Origin: Armatimonadota bacterium
GTDB taxonomy: Bacteria > Armatimonadota > UBA10988
Assembly: GCA_016183835.1 (NCBI GenBank)
Contig: JACPDV010000290.1
Coordinates: 1,630-14,512, forward strand
Length of the DNA stretch: 12,883 bases
Direction of reading: 5' to 3'
Below are positions 1 to 6,911 of the stretch, piece by piece (within the stretch, counting starts at the first letter, position 1; each line of letters starts with the position of its first letter). Made by a program: the position numbers and the translations under genes. The notes under the pieces were generated by a model. That model was given only the letters and a program-made list of their open reading frames with translations. It did not search any database and was not told where the DNA came from.

Positions 1-2705
1 GGCGGGCCGGGGCTCATCTCGGTGAGGGTGATCGCCGCCCACTGCTGCAGGTTGTCGCCTGGCGCGATGGTCACCTCGCCAAGCCGGTACGGCCCCTTGG
101 TCGTGGCGCCGATCGCGCCCTTGGTCCGCGGCGTGTTGATGGTCACCACGCCCTGCCGGTCGCGCAGGTCCCAGGTGAGCTGCCCGTTGTCGCTGGGGAT
201 CACGTCGCCGCCGGGATCGGCGACCTTCGCCGCCGGCTGGTCGCCGAGGGTCAGGCCGATGGGGCGGCGGAGCACGAGGCTCGGCGGCAGCCCGTACTGC
301 CCGCTGTTGACCCACGGCCCGCTCCGCGCCACCAGCTCGATGGCCCGCTCGCGGCCCGCCGGCACGCTGCTCCACTGCTCCGGCGGGGATACGTCGCCCC
401 GCAGGAAGAGCGCCGCCGCCGTGGGCATCGTCGCCATCTGCGCGGGATGCTGGTCGACGCTGAAGAACCCCGGGATCCGGCCGGCGTCCCAGCCGGTCTG
501 CGCGCCGTGGTAGTCGAACGAGAAGAAGCCGTCCCAGTCCTGCAGCGCGGCGTAGGCGGCCAGCAGCAGGAACGCCTCGCTGTTGTGCGTGTTGGGCGCC
601 GGGTGGTTGTACTCGGTGACCACGTAGGGCTTGCCGGCCACGCGCATCCCGGCCAGGCCCGCGAGCGTCCCGCCGCCGGGCACGCCGGCCATCGCGACAT
701 TCGGCACGGTCCAGTCCTCGGCGTCCCACGGCCGGTGCGGGAAGTGCGGGTGCTGCCAGTAGGAGTGCCCGTCCACCACGTCGAGCTGCGCCTGCACCAG
801 GATCGGCGAGAATCCGCAGGCGCTGCCGAAGACCAGCGCGTGGGCGCCCAGCTCGTCGCGCACGTAGCTGCGCATGCCGGTCCAGTAGCGCTCCTCGGTC
901 TCCCACAGGAAGCGCACCCAGTCCGCGCGCATGCCGGGCGGCAGGTTGGCGTAGTCGGCGAACTTGACCCACGCCACGTTGCCCCGCTGATCGCCCGGGC
1001 GCAGCTCGTAGCCGCCGCCGGGCCGGAGCGAGACGCCGCGCAACTCCACCGCGCCCACCTGCGCGCCGAGCGTGCCGAAGGTGATGCGGGCGTTGTCCTC
1101 GTCGGCGGCAGGAGAGACTACCAGCCGGAAGCTCTTCCACTCCGTGCCCAGCCGGGCATTGCCCTCCCACAGCGTCCGCCACGGGTCGTGCGCCATGCGG
1201 CAGTCCAGACTGATGGTCCGCGGCTCACTGCTCCGCGCTTCGAAGGCGAGCGTGTAGGTCCCCTTCCCCGACACCTGCAGACCGGGGTAGAGGAGCTGCA
1301 CGTGCCAGCCCTCGCCGTCCACGGCGGTGACGGCGGCCCGCAACTCGCCGCGCGCCGCGAGCTCGAGGGTGCCCTTGGCGCCGCCGTTCTGTTCGAGGAA
1401 CCACTTCGCGCCGTCGGTCAGCAGCTCCTCGCCGAGCGGCCGGCTGGTGCCGGTCCAGGCCGTGGTCAGCGCGGCGGCGGCGGGGTAGCGCGCCTCGAGC
1501 CAGGCGTTCCACTGCCGCTGCAGCTCGCCGGCGTAGACCTCGGGCATGCCGTCCAGCCCGCCGCCCCACCAACTGCTGAGCAGGCCGTTTTCGTTGTTGA
1601 TCTCGACGAACGCCACGCACGGCTCATCGACGTAGCGGGTCCCCGTGTACGGATTGAGGTGGGTCAGCAGGTCGCGGGCGTACTCGCGCTGCAGCTCGAG
1701 CATCGGCGGGTAGAAGCTGTCCACGCCCTTGAAGAAGTCGTGCATGCCGGTCCAGGTGGGCTGGCCGGGGTAGACGCGGCTGACGTGCAGGTTCAGGTCG
1801 GTGTAGACACCATGGGCCTTGAGCCGGGCGATGAAGTAGTCCAGGTTGTCCAGGGCCGCCGGGTTGAGCCGGCGCTTGTCTGCCTGGTACATCGATGGGT
1901 TGGCCCAGCTCGAGTCCATGTGGTGGAAGCGGACGGCGTTGATGCCGAACCGGGCGAGCCGGCCGGCGACCTTCTCGGCGACGTCGTGGCCGGGGAAGGC
2001 GCCGCCGCTGGTGATGTTGGTGCCCAGGAGGCGCAGGCGGTGATCGCCGGTGTAGAGGTGACCGTCGCGCACGACCACAAAGCCGTCTCTGCCGGCGGGT
2101 GCTGGGAGCAGCCCGGCGACGTTGGTGATCCCCGGCGAGGCGTCGTCCCAAGGGAGGACGAAGGGCAGCAGGCCGAGCGGATTGTCGAGCACGGGCATGG
2201 CGCTGACTCCGGCAATCTCGACCACGCCCTCGGCCTGCCCGACGTGGAAATCGACCATCAGCTCGCCGGCGGCGAAGTCGGCGGGGAAAGTGGCGCTCAT
2301 CCCGTACTGCGTCCACGCGGGCGCGAGGGTGAGGGTCCGGCTGGCGAAGTTGGTCCAGGGCGCGCGGTTGATCTGGCAGGTGACGCCCACCTTGCAGGCC
2401 TGCGGGCTGCGGAGCCAGTAGCTCAGCCGGAGCCGGTCGCCCTGCTTCACCGCCGTGGCGAAGCGATGGGTGACCTGCAAGGCCCACGGGTTGGCACCGG
2501 GCTTGGTGTGGCACTCGAGGTGGAGGGCCTGCTTGAACCCGCCGGCGTCGGCGGGGACGACACTCGCCGCGAGGTCGGGGCCGGCGGGAATGGACCAGCC
2601 TGCGGTGCCCTGGCGGAAGTCGCCGTTGGCCAGGATGGCGCCGTTCTGCGCCGGGGCACAACCAAGGGCGGCGAGGCAGCCGGCGGCCGAGAGGGCGAGG
2701 CGCAT
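1..2705 (-). CDS. Secreted multidomain clan-A glycoside hydrolase (3' end beyond the window)
   Basis: Probably hydrolyses an extracellular or periplasmic polysaccharide; the substrate is not readable. 901 codons are present and no stop is reached at the left edge. The ATG at 2705 follows a GGAGG box. Residues 1-20 are a signal peptide, with a possible APA|Q cleavage site; a weak lipobox (ALGC, C16) is an alternative. Residues about 22-165 look like a CBM4/9-type beta-sandwich (ILANGDF, GW). The barrel starts near the LLGTNITSG and INAVRFHHMD motifs, as in cellulase-like proteins of planctomycete and armatimonad genomes. The proposed acid/base is E372 (EINNENG) and the proposed nucleophile is E698 (VVTEYNHP). 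Residues about 440-570, between the two, look like a second beta-sandwich inserted in the barrel. The C-terminal part (SDNGQLTWDLRD) resembles the trailing beta-domain of such enzymes. Clan A is fairly sure; the family number is not. Confidence 0.88.
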   Translation of the reverse strand, partial: MRLALSAAGCLAALGCAPAQNGAILANGDFRQGTAGWSIPAGPDLAASVVPADAGGFKQALHLECHTKPGANPWALQVTHRFATAVKQGDRLRLSYWLRSPQACKVGVTCQINRAPWTNFASRTLTLAPAWTQYGMSATFPADFAAGELMVDFHVGQAEGVVEIAGVSAMPVLDNPLGLLPFVLPWDDASPGITNVAGLLPAPAGRDGFVVVRDGHLYTGDHRLRLLGTNITSGGAFPGHDVAEKVAGRLARFGINAVRFHHMDSSWANPSMYQADKRRLNPAALDNLDYFIARLKAHGVYTDLNLHVSRVYPGQPTWTGMHDFFKGVDSFYPPMLELQREYARDLLTHLNPYTGTRYVDEPCVAFVEINNENGLLSSWWGGGLDGMPEVYAGELQRQWNAWLEARYPAAAALTTAWTGTSRPLGEELLTDGAKWFLEQNGGAKGTLELAARGELRAAVTAVDGEGWHVQLLYPGLQVSGKGTYTLAFEARSSEPRTISLDCRMAHDPWRTLWEGNARLGTEWKSFRLVVSPAADEDNARITFGTLGAQVGAVELRGVSLRPGGGYELRPGDQRGNVAWVKFADYANLPPGMRADWVRFLWETEERYWTGMRSYVRDELGAHALVFGSACGFSPILVQAQLDVVDGHSYWQHPHFPHRPWDAEDWTVPNVAMAGVPGGGTLAGLAGMRVAGKPYVVTEYNHPAPNTHNSEAFLLLAAYAALQDWDGFFSFDYHGAQTGWDAGRIPGFFSVDQHPAQMATMPTAAALFLRGDVSPPEQWSSVPAGRERAIELVARSGPWVNSGQYGLPPSLVLRRPIGLTLGDQPAAKVADPGGDVIPSDNGQLTWDLRDRQGVVTINTPRTKGAIGATTKGPYRLGEVTIAPGDNLQQWAAITLTEMSPGP

Positions 2706-2726
2706 CGTGATCCTCCGAGCTGGGCG

Positions 2727-2743
2727 CAACCGGGATCCGGTTG
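2727..2743. promoter_or_regulatory. Dyad in the leader of the large glycosidase gene
   Basis: CAACCGG-GAT-CCGGTTG is a perfect 7-bp inverted repeat with a 3-nt centre. It lies 22-38 nt upstream of the ATG at 2705, just upstream of the ribosome binding site. It could be an operator (CCGG-centred dyads are common among LacI-type sites) or, if transcribed, a small leader hairpin. I saw no convincing -10/-35 pair beside it. Confidence 0.35.
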
Positions 2744-2809
2744 GCTCAGCGGGCGCGATTCCCTCTACCCGCCCGGGCTTGACGATGGCGATTGCCGATG
2801 TCGACCGGC

Positions 2810-2920
2810 GTAGCGGCGGACCTCCGTGTCCGCCAGGTCGGCCGGAAGCCGACGCGCGTTGGCGGCGGCCCCGGAGCGTGCCCTGGCGGGCACCCGGCGG
2901 TCAGAGAGGTCCGCCCCTAC
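2810..2920. repeat. Intergenic imperfect inverted-repeat element with central hairpin
   Basis: The left arm at 2810-2824 (GTAGCGGCGGACCTC) and the right arm at 2906-2920 (GAGGTCCGCCCCTAC) are inverted complements at 14 of 15 positions. Between them, GTGCCC-TGGC-GGGCAC at 2878-2893 forms a 6-bp stem with a 4-nt loop, and the interior is GC-rich and partly self-complementary. The element fills most of the 240-bp gap between the pseudopilin stop (2946) and the glycosidase start (2705). It could be a dispersed REP/MITE-like repeat or a transcript-end structure for the pseudopilin gene. No coding potential was seen in it. Confidence 0.55.
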
Positions 2921-2945
2921 ACCGGACAGCGTCACCGGCAGGCGG

Positions 2946-3620
2946 CTACAGCGCCGGGTTCCAGTGGGCCGGGTTGGTCAGCACGTCGTACTGCGTGAAG
3001 TTGCCGCCCTCGCCGGTCTTGTACCACTTGGCGTGGCCGTCCACCATCACGATGTTGGAGCCGCCGTTGTGGGCCGGATCCATCCAGTGGGGATAGACGG
3101 TGTCGTTGGCCTGGCCGCCGCAGCAGCCTTCGTTGCTGGCCAGCCAGCCGCCGCACCAGCGGTACGTGACGTTGGTGCGGTGGTCGGCGAACACCACGGT
3201 GCTGGCGGGCTGGTTCACGCCGGCCAGCTTGACCGCGCCCCAGCCGTCGAGCGAGCGGTTCCAACCGTACGAGAACCGTTTGCAGTCGCGGCTGCTCGGG
3301 CACTCCCAGATCTGCGAGTTCTTGGTGTAGGGCCGGAGCGGCACGAAGCCGCTGGCGCAGAACTCGGCGCCGACGAAGCAGCCGGTGGGCAGCCCGCCGC
3401 TCCCGCAGGCGACGGGGATGCAGAACTTCTCGTCGTAGTCCTGCACGTACTGAAGCTCGGCCAGCCCGAGCTGCTTGACGTTGGACAGACAGCTCGACTG
3501 CCGCGCCTTCTCCCGAGCCTTGGCGAAGACCGGGAACAGGATCGCGGCCAGAATGGCGATGATGGCGATCACCACCAGCAGTTCGATGAGCGTAAAGCCC
3601 TGTGGGGCCTTTCTGGACAT
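2946..3620 (-). CDS. DUF1559-type prepilin-like protein, cysteine-rich
   Basis: Type IV pilin-like or type II secretion pseudopilin-like surface protein of 224 aa. The short leader MSRKAPQG precedes FTLIELLVV, so prepilin peptidase should cut between G8 and F9 and leave the conserved Glu (E13) at mature position 5. A hydrophobic helix follows and ends in FPVFAKAREKARQ. Near the C-terminus, H184 and D194-G195 form the H-X9-DG motif characteristic of this family. I chose ATG 3620 over ATG 3632 because GGAG (3626-3629) sits 6 nt before it; the upstream ATG would overlap that box. Ten cysteines in 224 residues is unusual and suggests disulfides after export. The gene lies between two glycosidase genes, so a role in surface display or substrate contact is possible but not shown. 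Confidence 0.92.
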   Translation of the reverse strand: MSRKAPQGFTLIELLVVIAIIAILAAILFPVFAKAREKARQSSCLSNVKQLGLAELQYVQDYDEKFCIPVACGSGGLPTGCFVGAEFCASGFVPLRPYTKNSQIWECPSSRDCKRFSYGWNRSLDGWGAVKLAGVNQPASTVVFADHRTNVTYRWCGGWLASNEGCCGGQANDTVYPHWMDPAHNGGSNIVMVDGHAKWYKTGEGGNFTQYDVLTNPAHWNPAL

Positions 3621-3783
3621 GCATGTCTCCATTTGTTGTTGACGCGACGGACACTCGACGTCCGGCGTGACCTCCGTCCTGCCGCGGCTTCACCGACGGC
3701 AGCCCTCTCCCGCCATGCCCCGTGAGCCGGAGCACTATCGCGTTGGAGTCTACCCAGGCCGGTGTTGGTTCATACCCCGCGAT

Positions 3784-3827
3784 TGTTGCCCTGTCGCAAC
3801 ATGCTTCCCCGCCAACGAGCGTCGGCG
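3784..3827 (-). terminator. Two tandem stem-loops after the NDP glycosidase gene
   Basis: Read on the minus strand, the first stem-loop starts 3 nt after the TGA at 3831-3833. At 3827-3810, CGCCGACG pairs with CGTTGGCG through one G-U pair, with a tight loop. At 3801-3784, TGTTGC-N6-GCAACA forms a perfect 6-bp stem. No T-tract follows, so this is not a classical intrinsic terminator. It may be a transcript-end or 3'-stabilising structure. The second dyad could instead be an operator for the pseudopilin gene, 164 bp downstream on the same strand. Confidence 0.4.
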
Positions 3828-3830
3828 CGA

Positions 3831-4889
3831 TCAGGGCGCGGCGCGGGCAAGCGCGGCGAAGGCCGCGAAGCTCTCCCGCGGGGTGATCGTTCCCGCCCGC
3901 CGGTCGCGGCTGCAGAGGCCAAAGTCGTGACCGGTGGCGTCGCTCGTCTCGGGCAGGTCGGTCAGCACCAGGTAGCTGGCCATGAAGACCATGCTCCACT
4001 CGGGCTTGGCCAGCTCACCCAGCACGGCGCGGAGGTTGGCGGCCTTGGCCGGCTCGTCGGCGGTGTTCCAGCCATACTCGTTTAGCCACAGCTTCTTGCC
4101 GGGCTGACCGTGGCGCACCAGGCAGGCGTGAGTGTCACGAAGCGCCTGCCAGTGGAGCGGGCTGCCGTAGGGGTGGATGGCCACGGCGTCGAAGCTGTCG
4201 CCGCCGCCGTGGGTGTAGATGTCCTCCAGGTAGCGCCAGCCCTCCTTGACGCCCTCGTTGTAGTCCAGCCCGCCCACCGCCAGGACGCAGTCGGGGTCGC
4301 CGCGCTTCATCGCCGCGTACCAGCGTTTGAGCCACGGGACGTAGGTGGGCGCCATGTGGCCGTTGGAGCAGCCGTCGTTGGTCCAGCCGCAGCCGTTCGG
4401 ATCGTTCCAGAACTCGTAGTAGCGCACCTGCCCGCTATAGCGCCGGGCGAGGGCTTCGAAGAACGCCTCGAACTGCGGCGCGAACGTCTCGTCGGGCGGG
4501 AAGCGGTAGCCGATCCCGGGCTGCTTCGGGGCGTTGGCCGGGAGCGCCCAGTCGGGGGTGAGGCCGGTGTAGGCGAAGACCTCCAGTCCGCGGGCGCGAG
4601 CCTCGCGGACCTGGTGGTCGACGTAGTCCCAGTGGTATTCGCCGGGCTTGGGCTCGACGTCGATCCAGGCGAAGTTGGCGGGCACGGCGGTGCCGCCCAT
4701 GTCGCGGATCAGGTCCATGCTGCGCCGGTCGAAGGCCATCGCCTGCTCGGGCGGGAGCCCCAGCCAGGCGCCCCAGGTGATGCCGCAGCCGTAGAGGAAA
4801 GGGCGCGGCGTGGGGCCGGCGGCCGGGGCGTCCTGTCCGGCGGCGAGCGCGGCGGCGAAGAGGGCCAGCGGAGCGAGGCGGTTATTCAT
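3831..4889 (-). CDS. Secreted clan-A glycosidase-like protein with NDP in place of NEP
   Basis: A 352-aa protein resembling GH39- and GH5-like (beta/alpha)8 barrels. The signal peptide is about residues 1-24 (MNNRLAPLALFAAALAAG). Barrel motifs include the start FLYGCGITWG, the stretch VPANFAWIDVEPKPGEYHWD, EVFAYTGLTPDW and the HPYG motif. The strand that should carry the acid/base reads EFWNDPNG, so D163 (codon GAT, 4401-4403) stands where clan A normally has Glu. The nucleophile motif LWLNEYGWN is intact (E271). ATG 4889 was chosen because it opens a signal peptide and overlaps the upstream regulator's stop by 8 nt; the frame extends 17 codons further upstream but lies inside the regulator gene. 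It may be a slow or altered hydrolase, or a binding protein. The family number is unsure. Confidence 0.88.
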   Translation of the reverse strand: MNNRLAPLALFAAALAAGQDAPAAGPTPRPFLYGCGITWGAWLGLPPEQAMAFDRRSMDLIRDMGGTAVPANFAWIDVEPKPGEYHWDYVDHQVREARARGLEVFAYTGLTPDWALPANAPKQPGIGYRFPPDETFAPQFEAFFEALARRYSGQVRYYEFWNDPNGCGWTNDGCSNGHMAPTYVPWLKRWYAAMKRGDPDCVLAVGGLDYNEGVKEGWRYLEDIYTHGGGDSFDAVAIHPYGSPLHWQALRDTHACLVRHGQPGKKLWLNEYGWNTADEPAKAANLRAVLGELAKPEWSMVFMASYLVLTDLPETSDATGHDFGLCSRDRRAGTITPRESFAAFAALARAAP

Positions 4890-5811
4890 CGTCGTCCGGT
4901 GCGTGATGGCCGGCGTCGATCGTCGCGGCCAGCTCGGCAACCGCCTTGCGGATCCGCTCCACGTAGCGCGTGCAGTGGTACTCGGCGAGGATCACGCCGG
5001 CCTCGAAGTAGAGCCGCATGGCCTCACCATACATCCCGTCGCGAACCGCCAGCTCCGCCAGGCGCCGCAGCGGGTAGCCGACGCGGTACATGCCCCGTCC
5101 ACGCAGCTCTCTGGCTGCCTCGGTCAGATCGGCCCTGGCCTCCTCCCACCGCCCCTGTCCCATCCGGATCGCGCCGCGCTGGTGGAGCGCCGCCGGGCGG
5201 ATGAACGAGTTCTCGTCCGCGAGGAGGCGCTCGATGATCCCCTCGGCGTCGACCCAGCGCTGCTCGCGCCGGTAGCTGATGGCCAGGTGGTACTCGGCGC
5301 GGATCAGCACGTCCGGCCAGCCGGCGCTCGTGGACCGCTGTGCGAGGACCCAGTGGAGCTGCTCCTGGGCCTCCGGATGCCGGCCGGCGTGGTCCAGGTA
5401 GACGGCCAGCGTGATCTTGAGGAGCGACGCGGGAACCACGTGCAAGCCGGACTGGCGCCCGCAGATCCCCTTGATGGCCTGGATCGCCCCTTCGTGGTCG
5501 CCGTCCATGTCGAGGTAGGCCGCATCGACGTAGGCGTCCATCTCACCGCGAGGCAGGTGGGGCACACGTATCCAGGACATGCCGACGTCGTAGTCAAGCC
5601 CTCTGACTATCTCATCGATGTGGACCTTGAGCGCGTCCGCGAGCCGCTGCGCGTTGGACTCGTACTGGGAGCCTCCTTGGTTCTCCTCGATCCTGCGCAG
5701 AGTGCGCTCATCCATCTCCACCTCGGCGGCCAGCTCCTCGCGGCTCATCCCCCTCCTCAGGCGCTCAGCGACGATCCGTCGTCCGTCGAGCTCCAACAGA
5801 ACCCGTGGCAT
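4882..5811 (-). CDS. XRE-family transcriptional regulator with TPR-like repeats
   Basis: A 309-aa cytoplasmic regulator. Residues about 10-69 form a helix-turn-helix of the XRE/Cro type (SREELAAEVEMDERTLRRIE). Residues about 90-295 hold roughly five TPR-like helical pairs (for example DGDHEGAIQAIKG, AGRHPEAQEQLHWVLAQ and QGRWEEARADLTEAARE). Similar architectures, as in RNPP/Rgg-like regulators, use the repeats to sense a peptide, ligand or partner; which one applies here is unknown. ATG 5811 has a near-ideal AAGGAGGT box 6 nt upstream, so the longer open frame to 6069 is not needed. Its last 8 nt overlap the start of the secreted glycosidase gene, implying co-transcription and coupled translation. 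Dyads just upstream of its start may be its own operators. Confidence 0.9.
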   Translation of the reverse strand: MPRVLLELDGRRIVAERLRRGMSREELAAEVEMDERTLRRIEENQGGSQYESNAQRLADALKVHIDEIVRGLDYDVGMSWIRVPHLPRGEMDAYVDAAYLDMDGDHEGAIQAIKGICGRQSGLHVVPASLLKITLAVYLDHAGRHPEAQEQLHWVLAQRSTSAGWPDVLIRAEYHLAISYRREQRWVDAEGIIERLLADENSFIRPAALHQRGAIRMGQGRWEEARADLTEAARELRGRGMYRVGYPLRRLAELAVRDGMYGEAMRLYFEAGVILAEYHCTRYVERIRKAVAELAATIDAGHHAPDDDE

Positions 5812-5830
5812 TGAGCGACCTCCTTCTGGA

Positions 5831-5843
5831 CATCTGGCAGATG
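5831..5843. promoter_or_regulatory. Candidate operator 1 for the XRE regulator
   Basis: CATCTG-G-CAGATG is a perfect 13-bp palindrome. It lies 20-32 bp upstream of the regulator's ATG (5811), just beyond its ribosome binding site. Small XRE regulators often bind such short palindromes next to their own start. The role is inferred from position only. Confidence 0.4.
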
Positions 5844-5884
5844 CCTGGTTGGCAGCGACCAGAACCCTCGCTTTGGCTCCCCGC

Positions 5885-5902
5885 AGTGGACAGACTTCCA
5901 CT
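5885..5902. promoter_or_regulatory. Candidate operator 2 for the XRE regulator
   Basis: AGTGGA-CAGACT-TCCACT is a perfect 6-6-6 inverted repeat, 74-91 bp upstream of the regulator's ATG. It has the layout of a dimeric repressor or activator site but shares no sequence with the palindrome at 5831-5843, so both need not bind the same protein. Confidence 0.35.
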
Positions 5903-6200
5903 AACAAGCCCTGGTGGCTGGCGGAGACGCGGCGTGTCACATCCGGTGGCCCTGTCGAAGGCGTTGCGCGGGACCGTCCCCGAGGACCACAACGGGGCGC
6001 CGCATCGCTTCGACGGACCGTTGCCAGCCGATCCTGCCGCGCCACCCGGGCGCCGCCGCCGCTCAGCATACCTTGCTGGCGCCACGGAATGGAAGCCCTG
6101 CATGTGGCGAGTTGGTTGCGCTGCGCTGGGCCGTGTCACGACTTGGCTCTCGGGGGTCTGGGTTCGCCATGATCGGAGTCAACATCCCTTCCAGCCCAGA

Positions 6201-6225
6201 GCCGCTGCGGAGGCAGCGGCGGAGG
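6201..6225 (+). promoter_or_regulatory. Hairpin abutting the ribosome binding site of the sigma-like gene
   Basis: GCCGCTGC-GGAG-GCAGCGGC (6201-6220) is a perfect 8-bp stem with a 4-nt loop. GGAGG (6221-6225) begins at the very next base and lies 7 nt before ATG 6233. The loop itself also reads GGAG. If transcribed, the stem could limit or position ribosome access. Confidence 0.45.
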
Positions 6226-6232
6226 ACTTGTC

Positions 6233-6859
6233 ATGGTCAAGGCTCTCCTCTCGCACGACAGCGATGAGGAACTGGCACTGACGTACTGCACCGCGGAGGA
6301 CGCCGAGCGCGCCGAGGCCGCGCTCGAGGTGCTCCAGGATCGGATCTGGCCGGACCTGTTCAGTGTGGCACTCGGCGCGGTGTCCTACGGGCACGATGCC
6401 GAGCAGGCCGCCGACATTGCGTTGGCGGCCAGTTTGCAGGCCATCGAGGCCATCCGCAGAGGGCGACGACGTGAGGCCTCGCGGTGGCAGCCCATCCCGG
6501 GCGGCTCGTTCCGGGCGTGGGCCTGCGAGAAGACCCGCTGGAACGTGAAGACCGTGGAGGGCAACCACTACGCGCACTACGCCCCCGGCTCGGGGAAGTG
6601 GGACGTGGTCCCGCCCGACATGCTCGACGAACTGGTCGCGCGGGATGACACCGAGCGTCACGTGGTGCTGAAGTTGACGATGCACCACGGCCTGGCTCAG
6701 CTCGAGCCGGGCGACCTCGGCCTGCTGGTCGGGCACCACCTGGAGGGCCACTCCCAGGCCAGCCTGGCTGCCGAGTTGGGCGTCTCGCCCAGCGCCGTCT
6801 GCCGCCGCCGCAAGCGGGCGGCCAACAGCCTCCGAGGCTACGTCGGCGCGGTTGACTGA
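6233..6859 (+). CDS. Divergent sigma-70-family (ECF-like) regulator
   Basis: A 208-aa protein with the plan of a two-domain ECF sigma factor. Residues about 28-110 correspond to region 2: helices around HDAEQAADIALAASLQAIEAI, then FRAWACEKTRWNV where canonical factors have F.AWL...ARN. Residues about 150-205 correspond to region 4, ending in a clear helix-turn-helix (SQASLAAELGVSPSAVCRRRKRA). Region 2 matches poorly, so promoter melting is not assured; it might instead be a sigma-like DNA-binding protein. The ATG at 6233 follows GGAGG at 7 nt. The secreted DUF5060 glycosidase gene starts 52 nt after its stop on the same strand, so that gene is its likeliest operon partner or target. No anti-sigma gene is adjacent. 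Confidence 0.75.
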   Translation: MVKALLSHDSDEELALTYCTAEDAERAEAALEVLQDRIWPDLFSVALGAVSYGHDAEQAADIALAASLQAIEAIRRGRRREASRWQPIPGGSFRAWACEKTRWNVKTVEGNHYAHYAPGSGKWDVVPPDMLDELVARDDTERHVVLKLTMHHGLAQLEPGDLGLLVGHHLEGHSQASLAAELGVSPSAVCRRRKRAANSLRGYVGAVD

Positions 6860-6911
6860 CGTCAGGAGGAGGTACTGCGGGACGGCCGAAGGCAGCGCGC
6901 GGAGAACGCTG

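Larger units (their letters stand above)
5812..6232. other. 421-bp divergent regulatory region, no gene seen
   Basis: This region separates the leftward XRE regulator from the rightward sigma-like gene and must hold both promoters. I could not identify a convincing -10/-35 pair for either direction. What can be seen are two dyads near the XRE start (5831-5843 and 5885-5902) and an 8-bp hairpin touching the ribosome binding site of the sigma-like gene (6201-6220). Open frames crossing the region show no recognisable protein and no well-placed ribosome binding site. Confidence 0.6.

Noticed and set aside
447..2813. A 788-codon open frame on the plus strand
   Set aside because: It is antisense to the large glycosidase, lacks domains, is dominated by Val/Gly/Ala/Arg/His repeats typical of high-GC shadow frames, and has no ribosome binding site.
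5845..5866. A further weak dyad (CTGGT...ACCAG, flanked by GGTT/AACC) between the two XRE palindromes
   Set aside because: The arms are only 5 bp, a level expected by chance in such GC-rich DNA.
5812..6069. Upstream extension of the XRE regulator to 6069
   Set aside because: The added residues show no domain, while ATG 5811 has a near-perfect ribosome binding site and starts directly at the helix-turn-helix domain.
6066..6095. A TATGCT box on the minus strand as the -10 of an XRE promoter
   Set aside because: No acceptable -35 sits 16-18 nt upstream, and the leader would be about 250 nt long.
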